Assembly (NCBI GenBank): GCA_900555075.1
Contig: USJO01000016.1
Location: 1-29,181 of the forward strand
Reading direction: 5' to 3'
From: an uncultured Clostridium sp.
Lineage (GTDB): Bacteria; Bacillota; Clostridia; TANB77; CAG-508
DNA length: 29,181 nt
Shown piece by piece: positions 1-8,136 of this stretch. Below the pieces are notes generated by a model. That model was given only the letters and a program-made list of their open reading frames with translations. It was not told the origin of the DNA and made no database searches. A program made the translations under genes and the position numbers. How positions within the stretch are numbered: the first letter of the stretch is position 1; each line of letters begins with the position of its first letter.

Positions 1-379
1 TATCTGTTAATAATGTTTCGCTATCTGTTAGTTTTATTTGTTGCCCTATTTTATAGTTTCTTCCTCTTGGGTTTGTTTTTTTACATGTCTCACAATCACA
101 CTTTAATTCTGCTAAAGTGTTATCTGTATATTGGAAATTATGGATTATTTCTTTTGATTTTATTCCTTTTGGTTTGGTAGAATTTAATTCTCCAAACAAT
201 TCGTTTTCTATTGCTTGTTGTTGGTCTGTTTTTTCATTTGCTCTTTTTACTGTTTTTTCTGATTTTATAAATATATTTTCATTTATTACCAAATCTACAC
301 TTACTGCTAATAATATTAATAATAGTATTATAGTTATTATCAAAGCTATTAGAGTTATTCCTTTGTTTCTCTCTTTCAT
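1..379 (-). CDS. Type IV prepilin-like protein (3' part cut by window edge)
   Basis: The minus-strand reading frame starts with ATG at 379 and stays open for 126 codons to the window edge, so the C-terminus is missing. The protein opens with MKERNKG followed by the hydrophobic stretch ITLIALIITIILLLILAV. This is a class III prepilin leader: a short basic segment, a glycine cleavage site and one membrane helix. Known pilins have Glu at +5 of the mature protein; here that position is Ala, as in many pilin-like proteins that are not major pilins. The rest seen is hydrophilic and contains a CDCETC cysteine cluster at about residues 96-101, perhaps metal-binding or disulfide-forming. A ribosome site (AAGGAAAGG) lies 8 bases upstream and a promoter lies further up. 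Prepilin peptidase and pilus motor genes are not in the window. The leader is clear; the function of the mature part is unknown. Confidence 0.8.
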   Translation of the reverse strand, partial: MKERNKGITLIALIITIILLLILLAVSVDLVINENIFIKSEKTVKRANEKTDQQQAIENELFGELNSTKPKGIKSKEIIHNFQYTDNTLAELKCDCETCKKTNPRGRNYKIGQQIKLTDSETLLTD

Positions 380-437
380 ATCTTTTTCCTTTCCTTAGAC
401 ACTTACTACTTGTCTATATGTTTTTTTTATAATTTAT

Positions 438-465
438 ATTATATATAATATCACTTCTTTGTCAA
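438..465 (-). promoter_or_regulatory. Sigma-A-type promoter of the prepilin-like gene
   Basis: On the minus strand TTGACA (460-465) is followed after 16 bases by TATAAT (438-443). Both hexamers match the consensus exactly. Transcription would start about 50 bases before the prepilin-like ATG, separating this gene from the udg end of the upstream operon. Confidence 0.7.
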
Positions 466-473
466 TACCGTTT

Positions 474-1017
474 TTAAATCTTTTTAATCATTTTCAAATC
501 TTTCCAAAAATATATTTTCTTGCTTTCATCTCTTAATAGTGCTGCTGGATGAAATGTTGGTAAAATTTTTATTCCTTCTTTTTCAAACCATTTTCCTCTG
601 CTTGATGTTATTCCATATTCTTCCCCTAATATGTTCTTTAGTGCTACATTCCCGAAGAAGTACTATTACTTTTGGGCTTACTAATTTAATTTGTGCTTTT
701 ATATATTCTTTGCAGGCTTCTGCTTCTTCTTTTTCTGGATTTCTGTTTTGTGGTGGTCTGCATTTTACTATGTTTGCTATGTATAGCTCTTCTCTATTAA
801 TTCCTAATCCTGACAAAGCCTTGTTCATAAGTTGTCCTGCCTTTCCTACAAATGGTATCCCTTGTTCATCTTCGTCTGCTCCTGGTCCTTCTCCTATGAA
901 CATTATATCAGCATTTTTATTTCCTTCTCCTATTACTACATTTTTTCTTGCTTCGCATAATTTGCATTTGTTACAATTTTTACATACTTCTTCTAATTCT
1001 TCCCAATTTTCGTACAT
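474..1017 (-). pseudogene. udg: Type-4 uracil-DNA glycosylase, broken by a one-base frameshift
   Basis: The enzyme would remove uracil from DNA and is the iron-sulfur (family 4) kind. Residues 12-21 hold a cysteine cluster (C12, C15, C18, C21). C86 (KCRPPQNRNP) and C102 complete the cluster. The uracil-binding motif GEGPGADEDEQGIPFVG lies at 42-58. The frame is normal to L121 (codon 655-657), then turns into unrelated residues and stops at 583. Skipping one base at about 654 restores GNVALKNILGEEYGI, then TFHPAALLRD (the conserved second active-site motif), and stops at 474. That gives a normal length of 180 residues. The start at 1017 has GGAGG close upstream and overlaps coaE by 25 bases. 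Because the downstream part is undegraded, this is either a very recent mutation or a sequencing error. Confidence 0.85.
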
Positions 1018-1571
1018 ATTTCCTCCAAATTTATTTCTTCTTTTTTTTTATTATTTTTGATTATATAGTCTGCTTTTGAAATGTAAAATTTGTCTTTTTC
1101 TTGTATTGATAGTCTATGTTTTGCTGTTTTTAAGTCCAGATTGTCTCTTTTGCAAATCCTTTCTATCTTTATTTGCTCATCTGCTAGTACTGCTATTGTA
1201 AAGTTGCAAATTTTATCTAGTCCACTTTCAAATAAAAGTGGTGCATCTATTATTATATCTCTGTTTTCTATGTTTTTTACTCTGCTTTCTATTTCATTTA
1301 CTATATATATATATGTAAGATTATTTAGTTGTTCCCTTTTCATTTTGTCTTTGTATATTATATCTGCAATTTTCTTTTTGTTTAGTTTTTTTCCTTCCAA
1401 TATACCTTCTCCAAATAGTTCTATTATTTTTTTATAATAAGTGTGTTCTGGCTCTGATAATTCTTTTACAATTAAGTCTGCATCTATAATTTCTGCTTTT
1501 ATTTTTTGTGCTAGGATTGATGCAATTTCACTTTTTCCAGAACCAGAGTTTCCTGTAATACCTATTACCAT
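993..1571 (-). CDS. coaE: Dephospho-CoA kinase
   Basis: CoaE phosphorylates the ribose 3'-OH of dephospho-CoA, the last step of coenzyme A synthesis, in the cytoplasm. The 192-residue length is normal. The P-loop GNSGSGKS is at residues 7-14, and IIDADLIVKEL near residue 30 is the family motif after it. The segment DIIIDAPLLFESGL in the middle is the conserved substrate and Walker B region. The start ATG at 1571 follows GAGGAG. The gene begins 3 bases after coaD ends and overlaps udg by 25 bases, so the three are probably co-transcribed and translationally coupled. The adjacent coaD catalyses the preceding step, which supports the assignment. Confidence 0.95.
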   Translation of the reverse strand: MVIGITGNSGSGKSEIASILAQKIKAEIIDADLIVKELSEPEHTYYKKIIELFGEGILEGKKLNKKKIADIIYKDKMKREQLNNLTYIYIVNEIESRVKNIENRDIIIDAPLLFESGLDKICNFTIAVLADEQIKIERICKRDNLDLKTAKHRLSIQEKDKFYISKADYIIKNNKKKEEINLEEICTKIGKN

Positions 1572-1574
1572 TTT

Positions 1575-2051
1575 TTACTCCTCTTTTTCTATAGTTTCTT
1601 TAACTGCTTTAGGCACAAACTGTTTAATATCTACTCCATTTTGATATAACTCCATAACTAGACTTGATGATAAATATCCAAGTTCTCCTGCTCTGAAATA
1701 GCAAGTATCTAACTCTGATATCTTTTCATTTGTTTCTGCAATGTTTTCTTCATATTGATAGTCTGTACCATTTCTTAAACCTCTTATTAGTATTGTAGCA
1801 TTGTGTTTTTTTGCTTCATCTGCTGTAAGTCCTTTATATAGAACTACTTCAACATTTTTTATTTTTAAATCTTTAAAAGTTTTTTCTATTGCTTGTTTCA
1901 TTTTTTCTTTGTTTACTCTTACCTTTTTTTCGCTGTTATATGCTATTCCTACAATTACTTTGCTGAAACATTTTGTAGCTTTTTTTACAATTTGCAAATG
2001 TCCATTTGTAAATGGATCAAATGAACCTGCGTAAAAACCTATTGTATCCAT
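1575..2051 (-). CDS. coaD: Phosphopantetheine adenylyltransferase
   Basis: CoaD transfers AMP from ATP to 4'-phosphopantetheine to make dephospho-CoA, the substrate of the CoaE encoded immediately downstream. Residues 9-18 (GSFDPFTNGH) are the nucleotidyltransferase signature, with the catalytic TxGH motif at 15-18. IRGLRNGTDYQYE in the middle and YLSSSLVMEL near the C-terminus (the usual form is SSSxVRE) are family motifs. The 158-residue length is typical. The gene starts 16 bases after addB ends, with no terminator between them, so it is likely in the addB-coaD-coaE-udg operon. In many bacteria coaD sits beside rsmD; that is not the case here. Confidence 0.95.
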   Translation of the reverse strand: MDTIGFYAGSFDPFTNGHLQIVKKATKCFSKVIVGIAYNSEKKVRVNKEKMKQAIEKTFKDLKIKNVEVVLYKGLTADEAKKHNATILIRGLRNGTDYQYEENIAETNEKISELDTCYFRAGELGYLSSSLVMELYQNGVDIKQFVPKAVKETIEKEE

Positions 2052-2067
2052 ATTTTTCCCTTCCTTA

Positions 2068-5000
2068 TTATTTTATTTGCCTTATTTCGTCTAATATTTC
2101 TTCCTTCGTTTTCTTTTGTAAATATTCATAGCTATTTATCTTTGGATTAAATGCACATATTGATTTATAACTACATTGTTCACAACTTGCCTTTTTGCCT
2201 AATTTATCATACATTGGTTTTATTTCTATCTTGCCGTTTAATATTTCATTTGATATTTGCTTTATTATTTTTCTTACTGTTTTTTGCAGGTTGCTAAAAT
2301 CTTCTTTTGTTATTACTCTTGATTTTGACATATTTAAATTGCCTTTTGTATCAACATAAACAGGAATAATGTCTGAATAACCTGTTTCTAGTTTTTTATC
2401 CATCATTTTTACAACTTTTATATCTGCTAAAATTAAACCATTCATTTTAAAACTTTTTCTTATTCTATTCTCAATTTCTTCATCACTTAAGTTTTTACTG
2501 TCTTTTATGATTGGTTCCATTAACTTAAAATAGAATATTCCCGCTGGTTCTTTGTTCTCCTGCCTTGATATTGCATCTATATATGTCATAAGCTGAATTT
2601 GCCTTCCTGCTATTACTTGGTTTAAATTTACATCATAGTCTGAAGATTTATAGTCTATTATCCTTATGTATTCTCCATCTTCATTTTTTCCAATGTCCAT
2701 TCTGTCTATTTTTCCGTATATTTCCATATTTCCAATTTTCTCGTTAAATTCTACTTCATTTCCTGCAACTTCAAAATCACTTGACTTTATTTGATACATT
2801 ATGTATTTAATAGATTCTTTTACTGCTTTTTTTAGCCTGTTTGTTAATACTATAAATTTTGGTGAACTTGAGAAAATATAGTTACCCTCAAGTTTTAACT
2901 CTTCATTTATTATTTCATCTATTATTTTTTCTGTTTTCTCTTCGTCTATATTAATGTCTGATATTCTTTCAAAAAATGTGTCTATTATTTTATGCATAAA
3001 AGCCCCTGTATCTAATGGTTTTATTTTATACTCTTCCTCCTCTTTTAATTTAAGTCCGTATTTTAAGTGGAAAGAAAATGGGCATTGAATATATTGTTCA
3101 AGTCTTGAAATACTTGCTTTTAAAGTGCTTCCATAAAGTCTTTCTATGTTTTCCTTTTTTATCGTTTCTGCTATATTTGTATATTTTAATGCTTTTAAAC
3201 TGTTTCTTAATTTGTCACTCCAATATTCATTTTTATTATACCAGTTATAAACGTCTATCCAAATGTCGTCTATTTCTTCTCCATTTTCTATTTTTCTAAT
3301 GTTTTTTAATAATTCTTCAAATGTTGCTTTTTGATTTGTTATATTTGCCTTTTGCTTTATTATATCGCTTTCCTCTTCTATGTTTGGAAATATCTTTTTA
3401 ATTTTTGAAATAATAACTGATGGTCTTAGAGCTGTTCCATCTTTCCCTGTTGATGTGTATGATAAGTATAACTTTTCTTCTGGTGTTGTTAATGCTTTAT
3501 ATATATTAAATTGTTCTTCATATAAATTATCAAGTGTACCTTTAGCAATTTCAAGTTTTTTTTCTTTTAATGTTTCTCTATCCTTGTCATTTAAAAAGCC
3601 TTCATTTCTGTTTATGCTTGGAAAAACGCCATCATTTATTCCTATTATAAATATTGCTTTAACTTTATGACTTCTTGTTCTGTCTATACTTCCTAATATA
3701 ACTTGGTCTAGGCTTTGTGGTATTTCTCCTAATTCCTTGTTTCTTAAACCTATTTTTATAATTTCTTTATATTTATCCATTGTTACTTTTTCATCTTTAA
3801 AAACTGCAACAATTTCATCTAAAACATCTATCAAAATATTTAAACTTGACTGATACTCTTTTGCAATTCTATTTTCTCCACTTTCCTCTAGTTTGTTTAC
3901 TTTTTTGTTAATTGTATTTTGTATATCATTTTTTATTATAAAATCATATATTCTTTTTGAAATATTTTGAGCTGTTTTTTCTTTGTTAATTTCTTTTTCA
4001 AATTCCAATAATGGTGTTACAATTTTTTCTCTTAAGTCTTCATATTTATTCCATTTTGTTTTGTACCATTTTCTTCTATTAATTCCCATTTTTTTGCAAT
4101 AATTTTCAAGCTTATATATTTCATTTTTATCTAAATTTAAAAATCCTGATTTAATATAATTAAATACTGTTTCTGTGTCCCAATTGCTAGAAAATATTTC
4201 TAAAACTGAAAGAATATATTTTAATATTATATTGTCTGTTATTTCATATTTTTCATCTATAAATACAGGAATTGAGTATTTTGAAAAAATTGCTTTTGCT
4301 ATATTATTACTTGCTTCTACATCTTTTGTTATTATTGCGATGTCACTATATTTATATCCTTCTTCTCGTGATAATCTTGTAATTTCTTGTGCAACATATT
4401 CTAATTCTGTATAAGGATTATTAGCTAAAAATATTTTTATGTTTTCATTTTTCCCTTTGTATTTTAAAGGCACCCTATTATAAATATTTTCTTCTAGATG
4501 ATTAATTTCTGGATTTTTAAATCTATATTTGGTTTTTAGCAAAACAGGTTTTTCTTGTTTTTCATCCACAATTTGTCCACATTTTGTTAATAACTTTTTA
4601 AAGTTCTTGTTGAAATAGAATATATCACCTTCTTTTTCTGTATTTTCCTCTAAGCTATCTGTACAAATTGTAATATTTACTTGTTTTGCTTTTCTTAATA
4701 TTTCTGTAAAAATATTATATTCTTGTTTTGTAAAACCTATAAATTCATCTATGTAAACTATTGTATCGTTAAACATCTTGCTTTGGGGTAACTTATTATA
4801 TAGTTTTGTTAGAACATCTTCTTCATCTATGAATTTGTTTTGCATATAATTTTCATATGCATTAAATACAATTTTTATATCGTTTAATTTTTCTTTTAAT
4901 TGTTCATTTTCAATTTGTTCTATTCCATTTTCTAGTTTGTGAATTGTTATATTATTCTTTTTAAATTCAGTTATTTCTTTTAACGCTAAATCTATGTTAT

Positions 5001-5334
5001 CTTTTGAAGAACTTAAAAATTTAAGATTTTTCTTCTCTTTTTCTAGAATTGAATACATTAGCATTGCTTTGCTAGATTTTGAAATTAATATGTTATTTGC
5101 CCCTCCAACTTCATTAAAAACCCTTTTTGCCATTCTATTAAAGGTTATTACTTCAGCATTTATTGAGGCATCTTCGTTTAAATCTTCTAGCAATTTCTTC
5201 TCTGCTGAATATGAAAATTGTTCTGGTGTAATTATATATATTTTTTCTTTATTCTTTATTTTTTCTTTTATCTCATTAAAACAGAAGGTGCTTTTTCCTG
5301 TTCCAGCTTTTCCACAGATAAATCTTAAACCCAT
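2068..5334 (-). CDS. addB: AddB subunit of the AddAB helicase-nuclease
   Basis: AddAB processes double-strand DNA ends for RecA-dependent repair. AddB contributes a helicase-like fold and a nuclease that cuts the 5' strand. The 1088-residue protein begins with a P-loop (GKAGTGKS, residues 8-15). Its C-terminal PD-(D/E)xK nuclease contains GKIDRMD (D877) and IIDYKSS (D894, K896). Four cysteines that would hold the iron-sulfur staple bracket the nuclease: C751 (YIQCPFSFHLKYG), and C1051, C1054 and C1060 (CEQCSYKSIC). All family hallmarks are present. The partner addA usually follows addB directly, but here coaD does, and addA is not in the window. The ATG at 5334 follows AAGGAG. The gene has its own promoter, placed inside the gyrA terminator. 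Confidence 0.95.
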   Translation of the reverse strand: MGLRFICGKAGTGKSTFCFNEIKEKIKNKEKIYIITPEQFSYSAEKKLLEDLNEDASINAEVITFNRMAKRVFNEVGGANNILISKSSKAMLMYSILEKEKKNLKFLSSSKDNIDLALKEITEFKKNNITIHKLENGIEQIENEQLKEKLNDIKIVFNAYENYMQNKFIDEEDVLTKLYNKLPQSKMFNDTIVYIDEFIGFTKQEYNIFTEILRKAKQVNITICTDSLEENTEKEGDIFYFNKNFKKLLTKCGQIVDEKQEKPVLLKTKYRFKNPEINHLEENIYNRVPLKYKGKNENIKIFLANNPYTELEYVAQEITRLSREEGYKYSDIAIITKDVEASNNIAKAIFSKYSIPVFIDEKYEITDNIILKYILSVLEIFSSNWDTETVFNYIKSGFLNLDKNEIYKLENYCKKMGINRRKWYKTKWNKYEDLREKIVTPLLEFEKEINKEKTAQNISKRIYDFIIKNDIQNTINKKVNKLEESGENRIAKEYQSSLNILIDVLDEIVAVFKDEKVTMDKYKEIIKIGLRNKELGEIPQSLDQVILGSIDRTRSHKVKAIFIIGINDGVFPSINRNEGFLNDKDRETLKEKKLEIAKGTLDNLYEEQFNIYKALTTPEEKLYLSYTSTGKDGTALRPSVIISKIKKIFPNIEEESDIIKQKANITNQKATFEELLKNIRKIENGEEIDDIWIDVYNWYNKNEYWSDKLRNSLKALKYTNIAETIKKENIERLYGSTLKASISRLEQYIQCPFSFHLKYGLKLKEEEEYKIKPLDTGAFMHKIIDTFFERISDINIDEEKTEKIIDEIINEELKLEGNYIFSSSPKFIVLTNRLKKAVKESIKYIMYQIKSSDFEVAGNEVEFNEKIGNMEIYGKIDRMDIGKNEDGEYIRIIDYKSSDYDVNLNQVIAGRQIQLMTYIDAISRQENKEPAGIFYFKLMEPIIKDSKNLSDEEIENRIRKSFKMNGLILADIKVVKMMDKKLETGYSDIIPVYVDTKGNLNMSKSRVITKEDFSNLQKTVRKIIKQISNEILNGKIEIKPMYDKLGKKASCEQCSYKSICAFNPKINSYEYLQKKTKEEILDEIRQIK

Positions 5335-5358
5335 ATCTAGTCTCCTTTTTCTACATCT

Positions 5359-5387
5359 ATTTTAACAAAAAAAAAGATAATATTCAA
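5359..5387 (-). promoter_or_regulatory. Promoter for addB-coaD-coaE-udg, overlapping the gyrA terminator
   Basis: On the minus strand TTGAAT (5382-5387) and TAAAAT (5359-5364) are separated by exactly 17 bases. The -35 box and the spacer lie within the gyrA terminator hairpin, and the spacer is largely the terminator's T-run. Transcription would start about 20 bases before the addB ATG. Spacing is ideal and each hexamer has one mismatch; use in the cell is inferred. Confidence 0.55.
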
Positions 5388-5408
5388 TGCGAAAATATTA
5401 TCTTTTTT
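5367..5408 (-). terminator. Intrinsic terminator of gyrA
   Basis: A perfect 15-bp inverted repeat pairs 5370-5384 with 5394-5408 around a 9-base loop. Read on the minus strand it ends in a run of nine T (5375-5367) that is partly inside the stem. It lies 11 bases past the gyrA stop. The stem is A/T-only apart from one G-C pair. Confidence 0.75.
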
Positions 5409-5418
5409 ATTTTATTAT

Positions 5419-7851
5419 TTAATTTTCTCTTTCGGGTACTATTTTTTCTATGCTTACTACTTTCCCTTCATTTGTTCTCATTAATGTTACACCTTGTGTT
5501 GAACGACCCAAAACACTTATTTCTGTAACATTTATTCTAATTATTGTGCCTGTATCTGTTATTAACATTACATCATCATCTTCATTTACTATTCTTATAC
5601 CTACTATTGTTCCTGTTTTTGGTGTAATTTTGTATGTTATAACTCCTTTTCCACCTCTTGTTTGTACTCTATATTCGTCTAGTTCTGTTCTTTTTCCAAA
5701 ACCATTTTCTGTTATTGCAAGAAGAGTAGATTTGCTTCCTTGTACAATTGATTCCATTCCTATTACAGTATCACCTTCATCTAGCCTTATTCCTATAACT
5801 CCTTGTGATACTCTTCCTATTGGTCTTACGTCTCTTTCACTAAAGGTTATACACATTCCTTGTTTTGTAACTAATACTACATTATCTTCTCCATCTGTTA
5901 GTCTTACGTCTATTAATTCGTCATCATCTTTTAAAGTTATTGCAAGCAATCCTGTTTTTCTTGCTGTATTATATTCAGTTAATGCTGTTTTCTTTATTAA
6001 TCCATTTCGTGTTGCGAATAATAGATATTTTCCTTCTGCGAAATTTTGTATTGGTATTATTGTTGATATTTTCTCTCCTGCATCTAGGCTTAATAGATTT
6101 ACTATTGCTGTTCCCTTTGCTGTTCTTCCAGATTCTGGTATTTCATATCCTCTTAGCCTATATAGTTTTCCTTTATTACTGAAAAATAATATTGTATCAT
6201 GTGTTGAGGCTGTAAATATTTCTTTTACGAAATCCTCTTCTCTTGTTGAAATTCCTGTAATTCCTTTTCCTCCACGTTTTTGGCTTTTATATGTATCTAT
6301 TGGCATTCTTTTGATATATCCAAAATGTGTTAATGCTATTACGCTTTGTTCTTCTTTAATTAAATCTTCAACATCAATTTCTCCTTCTGCTGCAATTATT
6401 TTTGTTTTTCTTTCATCTCCAAATTTTTCTTTTATTTCAATTAATTCTTCTTTAATTATTTGATATACTAGTGTTTCACTTGCTAATATTTCTTTTAAAT
6501 GAGCAATTAATTTCATTAGTTCATTATATTCTTCTTCTATTTTTTCTCTTTGCAATCCTGATAATGTTTTTAGTCTCATATCTAGTATTGCTTGTGCCTG
6601 AATCTCTGAAAGACCAAATCTCTCCATTAACCTTTCTTTTGCATCATCATATGAAGAACGAATTATATTAATTACTTCATCAATGTTGTCTAATGCTATT
6701 TTTAAACCTTCTAATATATGTGCTCTTGCTTCTGCTTTGTCTAATTCGAATTTTGTTCTTCTTAATATTACTTTTCTTCTATGTTCTATGTAATGGTCTA
6801 AACATTCTCTTAATGTTAGTATTTTAGGAACACCATCAACTAATGCAAGCATTATTATTCCAAAGGTATCTTGCATTTGTGTGTTTTTATACAATAAATT
6901 AAGAACAACTTGTGGATTTGCATCCCTTTTTAGTTCTATCACTATTCTTACTTTATCTTCCCTGTCTGATTCATCTCTTATTGCTGATATTCCTTCTATT
7001 CTTTTTTCTTTTACAAGGTCTGCTATATATTCTATTAATTTAGCCTTATTTACTTGATATGGTAGTGAAGATACTATTATTCTTTGCTTTCCGCCAGACA
7101 TTTCTTCAATTTCAGCTTCTGCTCTTAAAGTAATTTTTCCACGTCCTGTTGTATATGCCTGTTTTATTCCTTCACGTCCTAAGATGGTTGCTCCTGTTGG
7201 AAAATCTGGACCTTTTATAACTGTCATTAAATCTTCATCTGTAACATTATCTTCATCTATTATTTTTATAATTCCATTTATTAATTCTGTTAAGTTGTGT
7301 GGTGGTATGTTTGTTGCCATTCCTACGGCTATACCTGATGAACCATTTGCGAGTAATGCTGGAATTCGTGCTGGTAATACTGTTGGTTCTTGTAATCTGT
7401 CATCATAGTTTGGCATAAAATCTACTGTGTTTTTATCTATGTCTGACAACATATATTGTGCTATTTTAGACATTCTTGCTTCTGTATAACGGTAAGCTGC
7501 TGGAGGGTCACCATCTATAGATCCAAAGTTTCCATGTCCATCTACCATCATATATCTTAATGAGAAATCTTGTGCCATTCTAACTAATGCATCATAAACA
7601 GATGAGTCTCCGTGTGGATGGTATCTTCCTAAAACGTCTCCAACTGTTGTAGCACATTTTCTATATGGCTTATCTGGAGTAAATCCATCTTCATTCATTG
7701 TATATAAAATTCTTCTATGAACTGGTTTTAAACCATCTCTTACATCTGGCAATGCACGAGCAACAATAACACTCATAGCATAATCAATATACGCTGTTCT
7801 CATTTCTTCTTCAATATCTCTTTTAATTATTTGCTCTTCAATTTTGTCCAT
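5419..7851 (-). CDS. gyrA: DNA gyrase subunit A
   Basis: GyrA is the DNA-cleaving and DNA-wrapping subunit of gyrase, which introduces negative supercoils together with GyrB (encoded at 13141-15057). The catalytic tyrosine is Y122 in YRYTEARM. The quinolone region HPHGDSSVYDALVRMAQ carries S83 and D87, the susceptible-type residues in E. coli numbering, and this protein's own numbering coincides there. The GyrA box appears as QKRGGKG, which separates gyrase from ParC, and it is followed by the beta-pinwheel DNA-wrapping domain. The length, 810 residues, is normal. The start at 7851 follows GAGG, and a consensus promoter lies upstream. In many Firmicutes gyrA follows gyrB directly; here about 5.3 kb containing four other genes separates them. 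Confidence 0.98.
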   Translation of the reverse strand: MDKIEEQIIKRDIEEEMRTAYIDYAMSVIVARALPDVRDGLKPVHRRILYTMNEDGFTPDKPYRKCATTVGDVLGRYHPHGDSSVYDALVRMAQDFSLRYMMVDGHGNFGSIDGDPPAAYRYTEARMSKIAQYMLSDIDKNTVDFMPNYDDRLQEPTVLPARIPALLANGSSGIAVGMATNIPPHNLTELINGIIKIIDEDNVTDEDLMTVIKGPDFPTGATILGREGIKQAYTTGRGKITLRAEAEIEEMSGGKQRIIVSSLPYQVNKAKLIEYIADLVKEKRIEGISAIRDESDREDKVRIVIELKRDANPQVVLNLLYKNTQMQDTFGIIMLALVDGVPKILTLRECLDHYIEHRRKVILRRTKFELDKAEARAHILEGLKIALDNIDEVINIIRSSYDDAKERLMERFGLSEIQAQAILDMRLKTLSGLQREKIEEEYNELMKLIAHLKEILASETLVYQIIKEELIEIKEKFGDERKTKIIAAEGEIDVEDLIKEEQSVIALTHFGYIKRMPIDTYKSQKRGGKGITGISTREEDFVKEIFTASTHDTILFFSNKGKLYRLRGYEIPESGRTAKGTAIVNLLSLDAGEKISTIIPIQNFAEGKYLLFATRNGLIKKTALTEYNTARKTGLLAITLKDDDELIDVRLTDGEDNVVLVTKQGMCITFSERDVRPIGRVSQGVIGIRLDEGDTVIGMESIVQGSKSTLLAITENGFGKRTELDEYRVQTRGGKGVITYKITPKTGTIVGIRIVNEDDDVMLITDTGTIIRINVTEISVLGRSTQGVTLMRTNEGKVVSIEKIVPEREN

Positions 7852-7887
7852 TATTTGTCCTCTTTTCTAACATATTTTAACATCCCT

Positions 7888-7916
7888 ATTATATATGAAG
7901 AAAACAAAAATTTCAA
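7888..7916 (-). promoter_or_regulatory. Promoter of gyrA
   Basis: On the minus strand TTGAAA (7911-7916) is followed after 17 bases by TATAAT (7888-7893). The predicted transcript begins about 30 bases before the gyrA ATG. The promoter is divergent from the one at 7970-7998, with 53 bases between the two -35 boxes. Confidence 0.8.
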
Positions 7917-7969
7917 GCGTTTTCATTACCTTTTTTCGTTTTTATTTTTATTTTTTTCAATTTTATGTA

Positions 7970-7998
7970 TTGACTTTTATAACTTTTTGTTCTATACT
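7970..7998 (+). promoter_or_regulatory. Plus-strand promoter of a small RNA
   Basis: TTGACT (7970-7975) and TATACT (7993-7998) are separated by exactly 17 bases. No annotated plus-strand gene follows for over 11 kb. What does follow is about 125 bases of hairpin-rich sequence ending in a strong terminator, so the promoter most likely serves a short non-coding transcript starting near 8005. Confidence 0.7.
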
Positions 7999-8004
7999 AG
8001 ATAT

Positions 8005-8132
8005 ATGCTTATTATTAGCATATTAGTGTTATTCTTTTCATTTATTTTTTCCGTGGTGTAGATATAATATAAAACTTATATCTACAGAAATAGAGAAAAT
8101 TGATACATTCATTTTCTCTATTTCTTTTTTTT
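8005..8132 (+). ncRNA. Candidate small RNA between gyrA and the helical-protein gene
   Basis: A consensus-like promoter ends at 7998 and an intrinsic terminator ends at 8132, framing a transcript of about 125 nt. Three hairpins can be seen. The first is ATATGCT/AGCATAT near 8003-8023. The second is an 11-bp perfect stem, 8057-8067 with 8076-8086, with an 8-base loop. The third is the terminator stem. It is transcribed toward the 3' end of the gene at 8137-8901, and its terminator ends 5 bases before that gene's stop codon. The 5' part also contains an 18-codon frame (8005-8061, MLIISILVLFFSFIFSVV) with no ribosome site; its ATG lies at the predicted transcription start. I do not recognise the RNA as a named family. 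Confidence 0.6.
8087..8132 (+). terminator. Intrinsic terminator of the small RNA
   Basis: A perfect 14-bp stem pairs 8087-8100 with 8111-8124 around a 10-base loop and is followed by eight T (8125-8132) on the plus strand. On the minus strand no T-run follows, so it does not terminate the converging gene that ends at 8137. Confidence 0.85.
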
Positions 8133-8136
8133 ACTG

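Noticed and set aside
433..452. Self-complementary AT tract as a udg terminator
   Set aside because: The palindromic ATATTATATATAATAT region is better explained as the -10 area of the prepilin-like promoter, and no G-C pairs stabilise a hairpin.
5450..6463. Long plus-strand open frame (337 codons) opposite gyrA
   Set aside because: It is a reverse-complement shadow of gyrA: its composition is Ser/Ile/Pro/Phe-rich, it has no ribosome site, and the minus frame is an unmistakable GyrA.
6474..6489. parS-like sequence in gyrA (TGTTTCAC followed by TTGCTAAT)
   Set aside because: Only the left half matches; about five of 16 positions differ, and the bases are explained by GyrA coding sequence.
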